Part shown: positions 1 to 7,805 of the stretch, one piece after another
Position numbering within the stretch: position 1 is the stretch's first letter
How the letters are laid out: every line of letters begins with the position of its first letter
NCBI GenBank assembly: GCA_020629755.1
Contig: JAHDCS010000008.1
Location: 1 to 52,351 of the forward strand
Direction: 5' to 3'
DNA from: Flavobacteriales bacterium
Lineage (GTDB): Bacteria > Bacteroidota > Bacteroidia > Flavobacteriales_G > JALEGO01
Length of the DNA: 52,351 nt
Translations under genes and position numbers: made by a program
The notes under the pieces: generated by a model
Databases searched by the model: none
What the model was told of the DNA's origin: nothing
Seen by the model: the letters and a program-made list of their open reading frames with translations, nothing else

Positions 1-436
1 GTTTGGTATTTGAACGTAGTTTATGCCACATGACGTCATTAAAATGCTCTAATCCCCACTTCTCAATTTGATTCAAGCTTTTTTTCTCGCCATAAAACGC
101 GCAATCTTTCTGATCAAAAAAGTTAGCCTTTTCTTTAACAGACCCCAGCGGATACGCTTCTACAATTTTATGCATGACAAACAAATTGTACGCATTGATA
201 AAAAACGCTTTTTCTTGATCCATCCCCTTTACATCATTGGCTCTCACTGCTTGTGCTTTCTCAACAAGCGCTTGGATCATGTTATCCGCTTTTAAGGCCT
301 GATAATCTACGCGGCCATCAAGCACATACTTTTTTAAGAGCTCTCCATACCCTTTCTGAAACTCCTCAACAGACTGTGCAGAATAATTAGACGTCATCAA
401 TACCAACACCATCCCCAACAATCTATATGCTTTCAT
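1..436 (-). CDS. DUF547 family secreted protein, truncated by the window edge
   Basis: Reading the minus strand from the ATG at 436 gives 145 codons with no stop, so the C-terminal part lies beyond the window. The N-terminus is a Sec-type signal peptide ending near Ser-Ala-Gln (residues 19-21). The body resembles DUF547: residues such as FFINAYNLFVMHKIV match the LAFWINTYNAF segment of the complete DUF547 gene at 36986-37723, and a GEKKSLNQIE stretch matches its GGKTYSLNDIE. The biochemical role of the family is not established. The gene is divergent from the glycosyltransferase at 525, with 88 bases between them. Family assignment is fairly secure; function is unknown. Confidence 0.8.
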   Translation of the reverse strand, partial: MKAYRLLGMVLVLMTSNYSAQSVEEFQKGYGELLKKYVLDGRVDYQALKADNMIQALVEKAQAVRANDVKGMDQEKAFFINAYNLFVMHKIVEAYPLGSVKEKANFFDQKDCAFYGEKKSLNQIEKWGLEHFNDVMWHKLRSNTK

Positions 437-491
437 AACCAATACTTTAAAAAGTTCTATAAATACAGAAACGAAATAAGGCATTTAACCT

Positions 492-499
492 TACTTTTG
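492..499 (+). promoter_or_regulatory. Candidate -7 element upstream of glycosyltransferase
   Basis: TACTTTTG fits the Bacteroidota -7 consensus TAnnTTTG and ends 25 bases before the proposed TTG start at 525. No clear TTTG -33 element lies 19-21 bases upstream, so the call is tentative. Confidence 0.3.
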
Positions 500-524
500 C
501 TAAAATTTTCCGCAAGTTACAAAT

Positions 525-2006
525 TTGCTAATCCTTATCAAACATATAGACGTATTTGCTTCAATTATATTCACCACTTATTTGATTATTATTGGACTTA
601 TCACCCTTTATTGTTTTTATTTATTTTCATTATTTAAAGGCGCACGCCGTCAAACATATATCCCCCCAAAAAAACAATTTTCAGAGCTCCCTCACATTAC
701 AATTCAATTGCCTATTTACAATGAAGCGTATGTGATTAAAAAACTTTTGTCTTCTATAAATAAGCTAGACTATCCGAAAGAAAAACTTGAGATTCAAATT
801 CTTGACGACAGCACTGATCACACCAGCACTTTAATTAAAGAATTCATCAAAAACACACCGCTTGCGTTTCAGTTTAAACACCTACAAAGAGCGTCAAGAG
901 AAGGATACAAAGCTGGGGCTTTGGATTACGGACTAGGTCTATCTAAAGGAGAATTCGTAGCTATTTTTGATGCTGATTTTGAGCCTCCTTCAGATTTTTT
1001 GATCAAGGCCATCGCCTATTTTTCAGATCCAAACATCGCTCTTGTTCAATGCAAATGGGGGCATAAAAACAGAAATGATTCTTTTTTAACCAAAGCACAA
1101 GCCATGGCTTTAGATGTGCATTTTAGCGTTGAACATATGGGCCGAAAACACAACAAAGTGTTTATTAACTTTAACGGCACAGCAGGCATTTGGCGAAAAC
1201 AAGCAATTCGTGATGCGGGGGGATGGTCTGCAGATACCCTAACAGAAGACTTAGACTTAAGTTATAGAGCGCAAATCAAAGGATGGACTTGCGCCTATAT
1301 AGAAACCATTGAATGCCCTGCTGAACTTCCGAGTTTTTTCAGCTCATTAAGAACCCAACAATTTAGATGGATGAAAGGAGGCGCCGAAGTCGTCAAAAAA
1401 ATGTTCTCTAATATTCTACAACACAAAAACCTCTCTTTGAAGGTTAAACGCCATGCGGCAGGCCATCTTTTCAGCTCTAGCATTTTCATTCTTATTTTTT
1501 TAAATGCCGTTCTCTCACTGCCTCTATTGTGGATCAAACATCAGGTCGACTATATTGATAACGTCTTCCCTTTTTTATCTCTATTCTTGATAAATATCAT
1601 TCTTATTGCCGTCATCTATCACTATCCCTTTAAAAAACATCAACACAAAGCATTCTATTATTTCATAGCAGAATTTATTATCTTTTTAGCCTTATCGATG
1701 GCTTTATCTTTGCACAATAGCATCGCTGTTATAGAAGGCTATTTAGGCATCAAATCGCCCTTTGTACGCACCCCTAAATACGACATGCAAAAAAACTGGA
1801 ACCTCAGCGCATACACTAAAAATTCGTTTGGACTCATCCATATTCTTGAGTGCTTTATGGGGCTTTATTTTTGCTTTGGTATAGTCTTAGGGCTTCAACT
1901 TGGCGAATTTGGCCTTATGCCCATGCACTTGATTTTAGCGCTAGGTTTTTTTACCTTAGGCTTAAGTCCAATTGTAGATATATTCTTATATAAAAAACAT
2001 GCGTAG
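525..2006 (+). CDS. Membrane glycosyltransferase, family 2 (cellulose/mannan synthase-like)
   Basis: This is a 493-residue processive-type GT2 enzyme expected to polymerise or transfer sugars from nucleotide-sugar donors at the cytoplasmic membrane. Visible motifs, in order, are an N-terminal membrane helix (about 10-35), DD at 94-95, DAD at 149-151, the catalytic TED at 240-242 and QQFRW at 278-282 (the Q-x-x-R-W signature). At least four C-terminal membrane helices follow (about 310-490). The start is TTG; no ATG precedes the GT core, so TTG is the best available choice. Its last 8 bases overlap the rhodanese gene. Sugar and product cannot be read from the sequence. Confidence 0.88.
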   Translation: MLILIKHIDVFASIIFTTYLIIIGLITLYCFYLFSLFKGARRQTYIPPKKQFSELPHITIQLPIYNEAYVIKKLLSSINKLDYPKEKLEIQILDDSTDHTSTLIKEFIKNTPLAFQFKHLQRASREGYKAGALDYGLGLSKGEFVAIFDADFEPPSDFLIKAIAYFSDPNIALVQCKWGHKNRNDSFLTKAQAMALDVHFSVEHMGRKHNKVFINFNGTAGIWRKQAIRDAGGWSADTLTEDLDLSYRAQIKGWTCAYIETIECPAELPSFFSSLRTQQFRWMKGGAEVVKKMFSNILQHKNLSLKVKRHAAGHLFSSSIFILIFLNAVLSLPLLWIKHQVDYIDNVFPFLSLFLINIILIAVIYHYPFKKHQHKAFYYFIAEFIIFLALSMALSLHNSIAVIEGYLGIKSPFVRTPKYDMQKNWNLSAYTKNSFGLIHILECFMGLYFCFGIVLGLQLGEFGLMPMHLILALGFFTLGLSPIVDIFLYKKHA

Positions 2007-2487
2007 ATTTTTTTTGTTTTTACTTGTATTATTTGGGGGGATAAGCACTCAGGCTCAAAATGCCTTTGAAAACATGGTAGACAACTTACTGTCGCATACT
2101 GTCAATGAAATCACTGTTGATTCGCTTTTAAAAACTCAACAAGAGGTTATTTTACTTGATGCGCGAGAAAAAAAAGAATACAATGTGAGCCACATTGAGA
2201 ACGCCATCTATGTGGGCTATAGTATATTTGAGAAAAAAAACATAAAAAACATTGAGAAACACAGCCCTATTGTTGTGTACTGCTCAGTTGGATATAGAAG
2301 TGAGAAAATCACAGAAAAGCTTATGAGAATGGGCTATACTAATGTTTCTAATTTACGGGGAGGGATATTTGATTGGACCAACAAAGGGTGCAAAGTCGTC
2401 AACAACAAAGGCGCAACTCAAAACATCCATCCTTTTGATGACAACTGGGGAAAGTGGCTTACAAAAGGCCATAAAACCTACCGATAA
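1999..2487 (+). CDS. Secreted rhodanese-like sulfurtransferase
   Basis: The 162-residue protein has a signal peptide (about 1-20, ending Ala-Gln) and one rhodanese domain. The active-site loop is CSVGYRS with Cys95 as the predicted persulfide-forming residue, and a LLDAREKKEY segment (52-61) is the usual N-terminal rhodanese motif. It probably acts in the periplasm in sulfur or thiol chemistry. The ATG overlaps the end of the glycosyltransferase gene by 8 bases, so the two are co-transcribed; whether they are functionally linked is not evident. Confidence 0.85.
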   Translation: MRRFFLFLLVLFGGISTQAQNAFENMVDNLLSHTVNEITVDSLLKTQQEVILLDAREKKEYNVSHIENAIYVGYSIFEKKNIKNIEKHSPIVVYCSVGYRSEKITEKLMRMGYTNVSNLRGGIFDWTNKGCKVVNNKGATQNIHPFDDNWGKWLTKGHKTYR

Positions 2488-2506
2488 CACATCACCTTAG
2501 ATAGAG

Positions 2507-2531
2507 TTGTTAACAGTTTTTTTGTTAACAA
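2507..2531. repeat. Inverted repeat in the rhodanese-parA gap
   Basis: Perfect 9-base arms TTGTTAACA (2507-2515) and TGTTAACAA (2523-2531) flank a T-rich 7-base loop. A degenerate third copy (ATGTTAAAAC) follows at about 2533. Each arm contains the GTTAAC palindrome. It could be a weak terminator for the rhodanese gene, or an operator upstream of parA. Confidence 0.5.
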
Positions 2532-2581
2532 TATGTTAAAACAATCATCCACCCTAAAAATAAAACAGGCAGAATTATCGC

Positions 2582-2589
2582 TAACTTTG
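2582..2589 (+). promoter_or_regulatory. Candidate -7 element of parA
   Basis: TAACTTTG is an exact TAnnTTTG match and ends 5 bases before the parA ATG. If it is used, transcription would begin at or very near the start codon, giving a leaderless or almost leaderless message. No good -33 element is visible. Confidence 0.35.
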
Positions 2590-2594
2590 AAAGT

Positions 2595-3395
2595 ATGGGA
2601 AAGGTTATAGCTATCGCAAATCAAAAAGGAGGTGTAGGTAAAACGACCACTGCTATTAACCTAGGTGCGTGTTTAGGTGCTCTTGAATTTAAAACATTAA
2701 TCATTGATGCCGATCCGCAAGCCAACTCAACCTCAGGCGTTGGATTTGACCCAAAAAACATCAAAGCAAGCGTTTACGAATGTTTAGTTGATGATAAACA
2801 CCCAAGAGATATCATCATTCAGACAGACAATCCAAATCTCGACCTTTTACCCGCGCACATTGACTTAGTTGGGGCCGAAATTGAAATGATCAACCTACCC
2901 AATAGAGAGCTAAGACTTAAAAAGTCCATTGAACAACTGCGGGCTGTATATGATTTTATCTTGATTGATTGCTCACCTTCTCTTGGATTAATCACTGTCA
3001 ATAGTCTTTGTGCTTCAGATTCTGTGATAATCCCCATTCAGTGCGAGTACTTCGCCTTAGAAGGCCTTGGCAAACTTTTGAACACCATTAAAATAGTGCA
3101 AAACAAACTTAATCCTGATTTGGGCGTTGAGGGAATGCTTTTGACCATGTACGATCAAAGGTTGAGACTTGCTAACCAAGTGGTTGAAGAAGTGAAAACC
3201 CACTTTCAAGAAATGGTCTTTGATACCATTATTAGCCGCAATACTAAATTAAGCGAAGCCCCCGGACACGGACAAACTATTATTATGTACGATGCTACAT
3301 GTTCTGGCGCTACAAACTACTTAAACCTTGCCCGTGAGATTCTTCAAAAAAATGAACTCACCAAAATTTCTAAAGAAGAAAAAATTCTAAACTGA
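2595..3395 (+). CDS. parA: ParA/Soj chromosome-partitioning ATPase
   Basis: The 266-residue length is typical of chromosomal ParA. The deviant Walker A motif KGGVGKTT occupies residues 11-18, LIIDADPQANST provides the switch region, and FILIDCSPSLG is Walker B. It forms ATP-dependent dimers on nucleoid DNA and works with ParB to segregate the origin region. Unlike the usual arrangement in related genomes, parB is not next to it: about 4.4 kb of opposite-strand genes intervene. The gene ends 21 bases from the convergent AraC-type regulator. Confidence 0.95.
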   Translation: MGKVIAIANQKGGVGKTTTAINLGACLGALEFKTLIIDADPQANSTSGVGFDPKNIKASVYECLVDDKHPRDIIIQTDNPNLDLLPAHIDLVGAEIEMINLPNRELRLKKSIEQLRAVYDFILIDCSPSLGLITVNSLCASDSVIIPIQCEYFALEGLGKLLNTIKIVQNKLNPDLGVEGMLLTMYDQRLRLANQVVEEVKTHFQEMVFDTIISRNTKLSEAPGHGQTIIMYDATCSGATNYLNLAREILQKNELTKISKEEKILN

Positions 3396-3416
3396 TTTAG
3401 ACACTGTTTAAGTTTC

Positions 3417-4256
3417 TTAGACCTTTTGCGCTTCTTTAAATTTTTTAGGCGACATACCTTGTTTGTTTTCAAAGAACTTAGTGAAATGAGCCGCGTCAAA
3501 AAAACCAAGGGTAAACGCAATTTCTTTTACACTCATCTCACTAAACAAGAGCAGCTTACAAGCCGCATCAAACAATCTTATTTGAATAATCTCTTTAGGA
3601 GAGAGCCCTATGGTTTCAGTCGTTTTTTTAGTTAACTGTGTAGGGCTTATATGCAATAGCTGAGCGTAAAAAACAGCCTTATGTTCAGTTGTATAATGCT
3701 GTTCTAACAGATATAAGAATGATTTAACTACCGGATCATTAATGCTTGTTTCATTTTTAAACACAGACATCAGCTTAGACAAAATAATGGTTAAATACGC
3801 ATTGGTAATAGCATTAATTTTGTTTTTAGTGCGTATAATTTCTTTCTCTAAGAGCTTTTGAAGCGCCCAAATTTCATTGAATAACCCAGGTTCTATATCC
3901 AACACATGATTGGCATTTAAAAAATGAAAAAATGGATACTCTAAAGAAAAATCTTTATCTGGGCTAATAAATTTTTCAAAAATAATAACCACACCTTCTG
4001 TATCGCTTCCTTGGTTTAAGAGATGGATGTGCTGTGGTGAAATAATATGTGCAGAACACTCTGAAACAACGTATTTCTTTTGGTTTATCACATGAGAACC
4101 ACTGCCTGTTTTAAAAAGCATAATCTCAAAATAATTATGCCGATGCGGTCTTCTACTTTCATATCGATCTGGCGCATGAATAGACTCAACATATATCGAC
4201 GCCTGATCTTTAGGATAGGCATACGAGGGCACTTCTATTTTTTTATTTACAGACAA
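3417..4256 (-). CDS. AraC-family transcriptional regulator
   Basis: The 279-residue protein has an N-terminal cupin-like sensing half (HRHNYFEIMLF at about 38-48, with a HIISPQHIHLL stretch downstream). Its C-terminal half is a pair of helix-turn-helix units (about 180-275) containing SVKEIAFTLGFFDAAHFTKFF, the characteristic AraC second helix-turn-helix. It is expected to bind a small effector and regulate nearby genes. It overlaps the upstream lipoprotein gene by 10 bases and so probably belongs to the intradiol-dioxygenase operon, which makes that operon its most likely target. The effector is unknown. Confidence 0.88.
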   Translation of the reverse strand: MSVNKKIEVPSYAYPKDQASIYVESIHAPDRYESRRPHRHNYFEIMLFKTGSGSHVINQKKYVVSECSAHIISPQHIHLLNQGSDTEGVVIIFEKFISPDKDFSLEYPFFHFLNANHVLDIEPGLFNEIWALQKLLEKEIIRTKNKINAITNAYLTIILSKLMSVFKNETSINDPVVKSFLYLLEQHYTTEHKAVFYAQLLHISPTQLTKKTTETIGLSPKEIIQIRLFDAACKLLLFSEMSVKEIAFTLGFFDAAHFTKFFENKQGMSPKKFKEAQKV

Positions 4257-4675
4257 ACTAACGCTTTTAAAAGGAATGTATCAACCGGATACGTCCCCCA
4301 TGTGTTATTTCTATATACAATCTTAGGTCTTGTCATTAAACTCTCCAATGTATTTGCTGAAATATCATAAAACGAGAACCATTCTGAATTTTGACCTAAA
4401 TTTAAAACAACGCCATACCTTTGAGACGTAGTGAGAAGACCATTTTGTTGATCATACAATTCTACAACAGGGTATTGCCCGTTATATACCTCTATACTTG
4501 AAAGGATTTCAAAATTCACTTGTGCCCCTATAGAATCTGGATTGTTATAATTATTATTTGGACTGATTTGCCAATTTACAATACATATATCAGATGAAGA
4601 ATTGCCTGAATCACATGCAGAAAATCCTAATAGGAAATAGACTAAAGCACCTAAAAAAAGGGTATATACTTTCAT
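4247..4675 (-). CDS. Small hypothetical lipoprotein
   Basis: This 142-residue protein has a signal peptide and lipobox ending LGFSAC, with Cys21 the predicted lipidated residue. The mature part is polar and low in charge and probably beta-rich. I recognise no domain. It lies between the dioxygenase-like gene (14-base gap) and the AraC regulator (10-base overlap), so the three genes appear to form one transcript. Lipoprotein status is well supported; function is not. Confidence 0.65.
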   Translation of the reverse strand: MKVYTLFLGALVYFLLGFSACDSGNSSSDICIVNWQISPNNNYNNPDSIGAQVNFEILSSIEVYNGQYPVVELYDQQNGLLTTSQRYGVVLNLGQNSEWFSFYDISANTLESLMTRPKIVYRNNTWGTYPVDTFLLKALVCL

Positions 4676-4689
4676 ACTTATAATTTTAA

Positions 4690-5649
4690 TTATTTAATAA
4701 CCAGCTTTAAATGATGAACCTGCACATCATTAAGTTGAAAAGAGAGGTAATAATGCCCTGGACTATATTGTCTTTTACTCTTACACTCGTGTTTGTATTT
4801 TCCTTTATCCTGGGTTTTATCAAGTAATGTTTCAATCAAGTTTGCCTGACTATCGTATAAATTTAACATCACCCTTCCTTTTTGATATACCCCATATTGT
4901 ATCTGAAAAGTTTGGTGGTTTGTTATTGGATTTGGGCTTACCCCATAAATCATGCCTTTGTTTTGGTAGATAGAGTGTTTCCCCATGGGTTCAGCCCCAT
5001 CCCCTTCTATAATAATATCCCAGTTCCCAATTTGATGGCCTTGATTATTTGTGATAAGATCAATGGTGCGATGGGTAGCATCATAATTACCAGACTCTAT
5101 AGAAGCAGCCGGGTCTGTAGCAATGCTTGAGTCTCCTGAAAAATACAACTGTGTAATTAAGGTCGGATACCCAGGGACTGTGATTCTAAAATGTATATGT
5201 GCAGGCCTATGCGTATTTCCATTTAAATACTTTCCAGGCATAATGGTTTCAAACATATAATTGCCTTGTGCATCAGAATAGGTTTTACCTCTTAAATGAT
5301 ATCCCCCCGAATTATCATAATCACCATTTTCATTGGCATGCCAAATGTCAATTTCTGCCCCAGAAATCACCTGACTACAGTCTAAGGTTTTCACTTGCCC
5401 ACTTAATATAAGTCTTGTACCAGGTTCATTTACATTTGCCAATTGACCATCTATAATATCTGGCGGATTAGGCGTGTAAAAAGGGCCTTGTCCGTAATAA
5501 TCTTCGGTTGTTGCCGGACAGTTTGGATCAGTCGTTTTTTTCTTTGACTTACATCCAGCTGCAATTAATGCTGGTGCCGTGCCAATAGAGGCCGCCGTAA
5601 GTGAAATCTTTTTTAAAAACTTTCGTCTATTGTTTTTAGTGTGATTCAT
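4690..5649 (-). CDS. Exported intradiol ring-cleavage dioxygenase-like protein with C-terminal sorting-like tail
   Basis: The core resembles protocatechuate/catechol intradiol dioxygenases, non-haem iron(III) enzymes that open catecholic rings. Counting from the ATG at 5649 (319 residues), the four iron ligands are present: Tyr111 (GDYD), Tyr141 (PGKY), His151 and His153 (RPAHIHF). The N-terminus has a twin-arginine pair (NNRRKFLKK, Arg8-Arg9) and a possible lipobox with Cys33. The last 80 or so residues, starting near GVSPNPITNHQTF, resemble a T9SS sorting tail. I prefer ATG 5649 to the in-frame TTG at 5676 because that TTG lies within a candidate -7 box. The substrate is unknown. Confidence 0.8.
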   Translation of the reverse strand: MNHTKNNRRKFLKKISLTAASIGTAPALIAAGCKSKKKTTDPNCPATTEDYYGQGPFYTPNPPDIIDGQLANVNEPGTRLILSGQVKTLDCSQVISGAEIDIWHANENGDYDNSGGYHLRGKTYSDAQGNYMFETIMPGKYLNGNTHRPAHIHFRITVPGYPTLITQLYFSGDSSIATDPAASIESGNYDATHRTIDLITNNQGHQIGNWDIIIEGDGAEPMGKHSIYQNKGMIYGVSPNPITNHQTFQIQYGVYQKGRVMLNLYDSQANLIETLLDKTQDKGKYKHECKSKRQYSPGHYYLSFQLNDVQVHHLKLVIK

Positions 5650-5670
5650 CTTGCTATTGATTTTATCTTT

Positions 5671-5678
5671 TATCAAAA
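5671..5678 (-). promoter_or_regulatory. Candidate -7 element of the dioxygenase operon
   Basis: Read on the minus strand this is TACTTTTG, an exact TAnnTTTG match, 21 bases before the ATG at 5649. It overlaps the alternative upstream TTG codon and so argues for the downstream ATG start. Confidence 0.4.
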
Positions 5679-5727
5679 GTACAGACTATAGAATAGTAAA
5701 AATTGTAAAAACACGAATATTACAAGT

Positions 5728-5761
5728 AAAAAAAGGGTATAAACAGAATTGCTTATACCCC
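5728..5761 (-). terminator. Intrinsic terminator of the T9SS protein gene
   Basis: On the minus strand a perfect 8-bp stem (GGGTATAA and TTATACCC, plus-strand arms 5735-5742 and 5753-5760) with a 10-base loop is followed at once by seven T residues. It sits about 20 bases beyond the stop codon of the gene at 5782-7674. Confidence 0.85.
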
Positions 5762-5781
5762 TTCAAATAAATACAAAAAAA

Positions 5782-7674
5782 CTATAATTTCACAAAACGA
5801 ACCGGAGTTGATTCATTAACGCTTAGTAAATAAACACCTTTCGAAAGATGCTCAATAGAAATTTGATTCTTATAAAGAATCCCTTTTTTAATTATTTTAC
5901 CCTCTAAATCCATAATTGAATATTCAGAATTTAAAACATTACTGCTATTAAGATGTAAATATTGCTGACTTGGATTAGGGAAAACAGTAAGTTCTGCTTG
6001 CATTTCATTTTTTATACTATTCGGTGATAACTCATATTTAGCGATATAATTTAAGCTATCTGATGAAAAACCATTCATATTAAATTCACCACCAATATAT
6101 AAATCATTGCCTTGCTGTTTTATTGAATTTACTTTGCCGTTTAAAACAGCAAGCGCTCCAATAGTATTATATATTGGGTCATAGAAACCAAAATCATCTC
6201 CAAAAGTTCCTATGCCGAAAGGTTCTATATGAAAATACCCTCCTACATAAATATTTGCATTAGCGCTTTCAAGCGCTGAAATCTCAAATTCTTCTGGTGA
6301 AGCAGAAAACGATTGATGATCTAAAAGTTCTTGTACTTGATTTGATGTACTTAATCTTGAAAGACATAGATTATAAGGAGCTGCATTAGAACATTTACTC
6401 CCTAAATATAAAAATCCACCATGTACTTCTGATGCCATAATTTCAATACCTACTTGGTCTAATGGAAAACTCCAAGATCCACTATAATCTTCAATAGCCA
6501 AATTATTCGCTAAATGCGTAGTAGACAAACCGTTTTGATCAAACACTTTTACACTATCAAACACACCTCCATATACTATTTTTACGTCATAATCTGATAT
6601 AGTATTTACCCTTCCTCCAAAAAATTGCGCACGCAGTCTAAAGGAATCTGCATTAAAAATCCAAAGATCATCTCTTAAAATATTTGACGTTTGATCTCTA
6701 GTTACAATGCTTAAAACAGGGCTTGACGAACCTGAAAGTCTTGCTGGCCCCATTAATACCGCTGGGTTTTGATTAAACCCGCCATTAATTCCAGGGATTT
6801 TATAATAATTCCAGGTCCAAGCTGCTGTATTTTCTAAAGCAAGTTCACTACCAATAAAATCATTAAATGAGCCACACAAGTAATGACCAAGATTAGAACC
6901 ATAAGAAATATACCTAGCATCTCTTATTATACCACCATCAATAAAATAAGGGTAACACTGTATCTGGTTATTTCCGTTTAAAAACCCAATATTACTGGTG
7001 CAATTTTGATCATTTACCTGCGAAAAATCACCACAAAATATCATGTCAGACCCCATTTTAATAAATTTCTTTACAGATCCATTTGTGCCATTACCTACGG
7101 CATAAATATTATTATCTGGCTGATATCCAGGCTGAATTAAAGCCAATTCATTTAATGTAAATCCATGTGTTTTTGCCCATTGAGCTACTCCTGGTGTTTT
7201 AATCTCTGAGAGGTAAGCATAATTTTCATTTTCGCTTATCTTTTTAGCTAAATTTTCATACCCAGATACTTTCATCAAATAACCAACAGCACAGTGAACC
7301 CCTTTATGATCAATGAAATAAGGTTGGCGTTTTGAATGATAAATATTTACAGGGAATATTTTTTTTTGAGCATATCTCTTTAATTGATCAAGTAGTTCAA
7401 TGCGTTTTACTATTGTCTTATCATCAAAACACGAATGTTCAATATCTCTTAACATCCCTATAGTTTGATGAAGATGAAATGAAATTCTATCAATATCATT
7501 TTCAAAATGAATAGTCGATTGAGCATCCTTTAAATATTTTTGAAAGTTGTCCCAATTTTTATTCACCTCTTTAAGATGGTCTAATTTTAAGTGGTGCATA
7601 TCAGAATGAATGTGGGCATAAACGTGAGACACAAATAAAAATGATGCAAAAATTGTTGAATAAATTATTTTCAT
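5782..7674 (-). CDS. T9SS-sorted secreted protein with conserved His/Cys N-terminal domain
   Basis: The 630-residue protein begins with a signal peptide (about 1-20, ending VYA). Residues about 115-190 form a distinctive block containing FIDHKGVHCAVGYLM, then a GVAQWAKTHGFT stretch and ELALIQPGY. I recall this block from other Bacteroidota secreted proteins but cannot assign it a function. A long repetitive, probably beta-propeller-like region follows. The C-terminus (about 560-630) has FPNPSQQYLHL and ends KGVYLLSVNE...RFVKL, a type A T9SS sorting domain, so the protein is probably exported through T9SS and anchored at the surface or released. It ends in a strong terminator and is divergent from parB. 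Confidence 0.8.
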   Translation of the reverse strand: MKIIYSTIFASFLFVSHVYAHIHSDMHHLKLDHLKEVNKNWDNFQKYLKDAQSTIHFENDIDRISFHLHQTIGMLRDIEHSCFDDKTIVKRIELLDQLKRYAQKKIFPVNIYHSKRQPYFIDHKGVHCAVGYLMKVSGYENLAKKISENENYAYLSEIKTPGVAQWAKTHGFTLNELALIQPGYQPDNNIYAVGNGTNGSVKKFIKMGSDMIFCGDFSQVNDQNCTSNIGFLNGNNQIQCYPYFIDGGIIRDARYISYGSNLGHYLCGSFNDFIGSELALENTAAWTWNYYKIPGINGGFNQNPAVLMGPARLSGSSSPVLSIVTRDQTSNILRDDLWIFNADSFRLRAQFFGGRVNTISDYDVKIVYGGVFDSVKVFDQNGLSTTHLANNLAIEDYSGSWSFPLDQVGIEIMASEVHGGFLYLGSKCSNAAPYNLCLSRLSTSNQVQELLDHQSFSASPEEFEISALESANANIYVGGYFHIEPFGIGTFGDDFGFYDPIYNTIGALAVLNGKVNSIKQQGNDLYIGGEFNMNGFSSDSLNYIAKYELSPNSIKNEMQAELTVFPNPSQQYLHLNSSNVLNSEYSIMDLEGKIIKKGILYKNQISIEHLSKGVYLLSVNESTPVRFVKL

Positions 7675-7791
7675 ATTGATAAAATTAAAAGTTTTATGTC
7701 AGAATAACGCATAAGAAAAAAAGGGTTGCCTGTCAAAAATACTTTTTTTTGAACACTTCATCTCCATGCCTACAAACTGCTTAATATTCAT

Positions 7792-7799
7792 TAAATTTG
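7792..7799 (+). promoter_or_regulatory. Candidate -7 element of parB
   Basis: TAAATTTG is an exact TAnnTTTG match ending 6 bases before the parB ATG at 7806, the same geometry as at parA. It also overlaps an in-frame upstream TTG at 7797, which makes that codon an unlikely start. Confidence 0.4.
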
Positions 7800-7805
7800 T
7801 GCCTT

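Noticed and set aside
68-295. Plus-strand reading frame near the left edge
   Set aside because: It lies antisense to the DUF547 gene, whose protein motifs are clearly recognisable.
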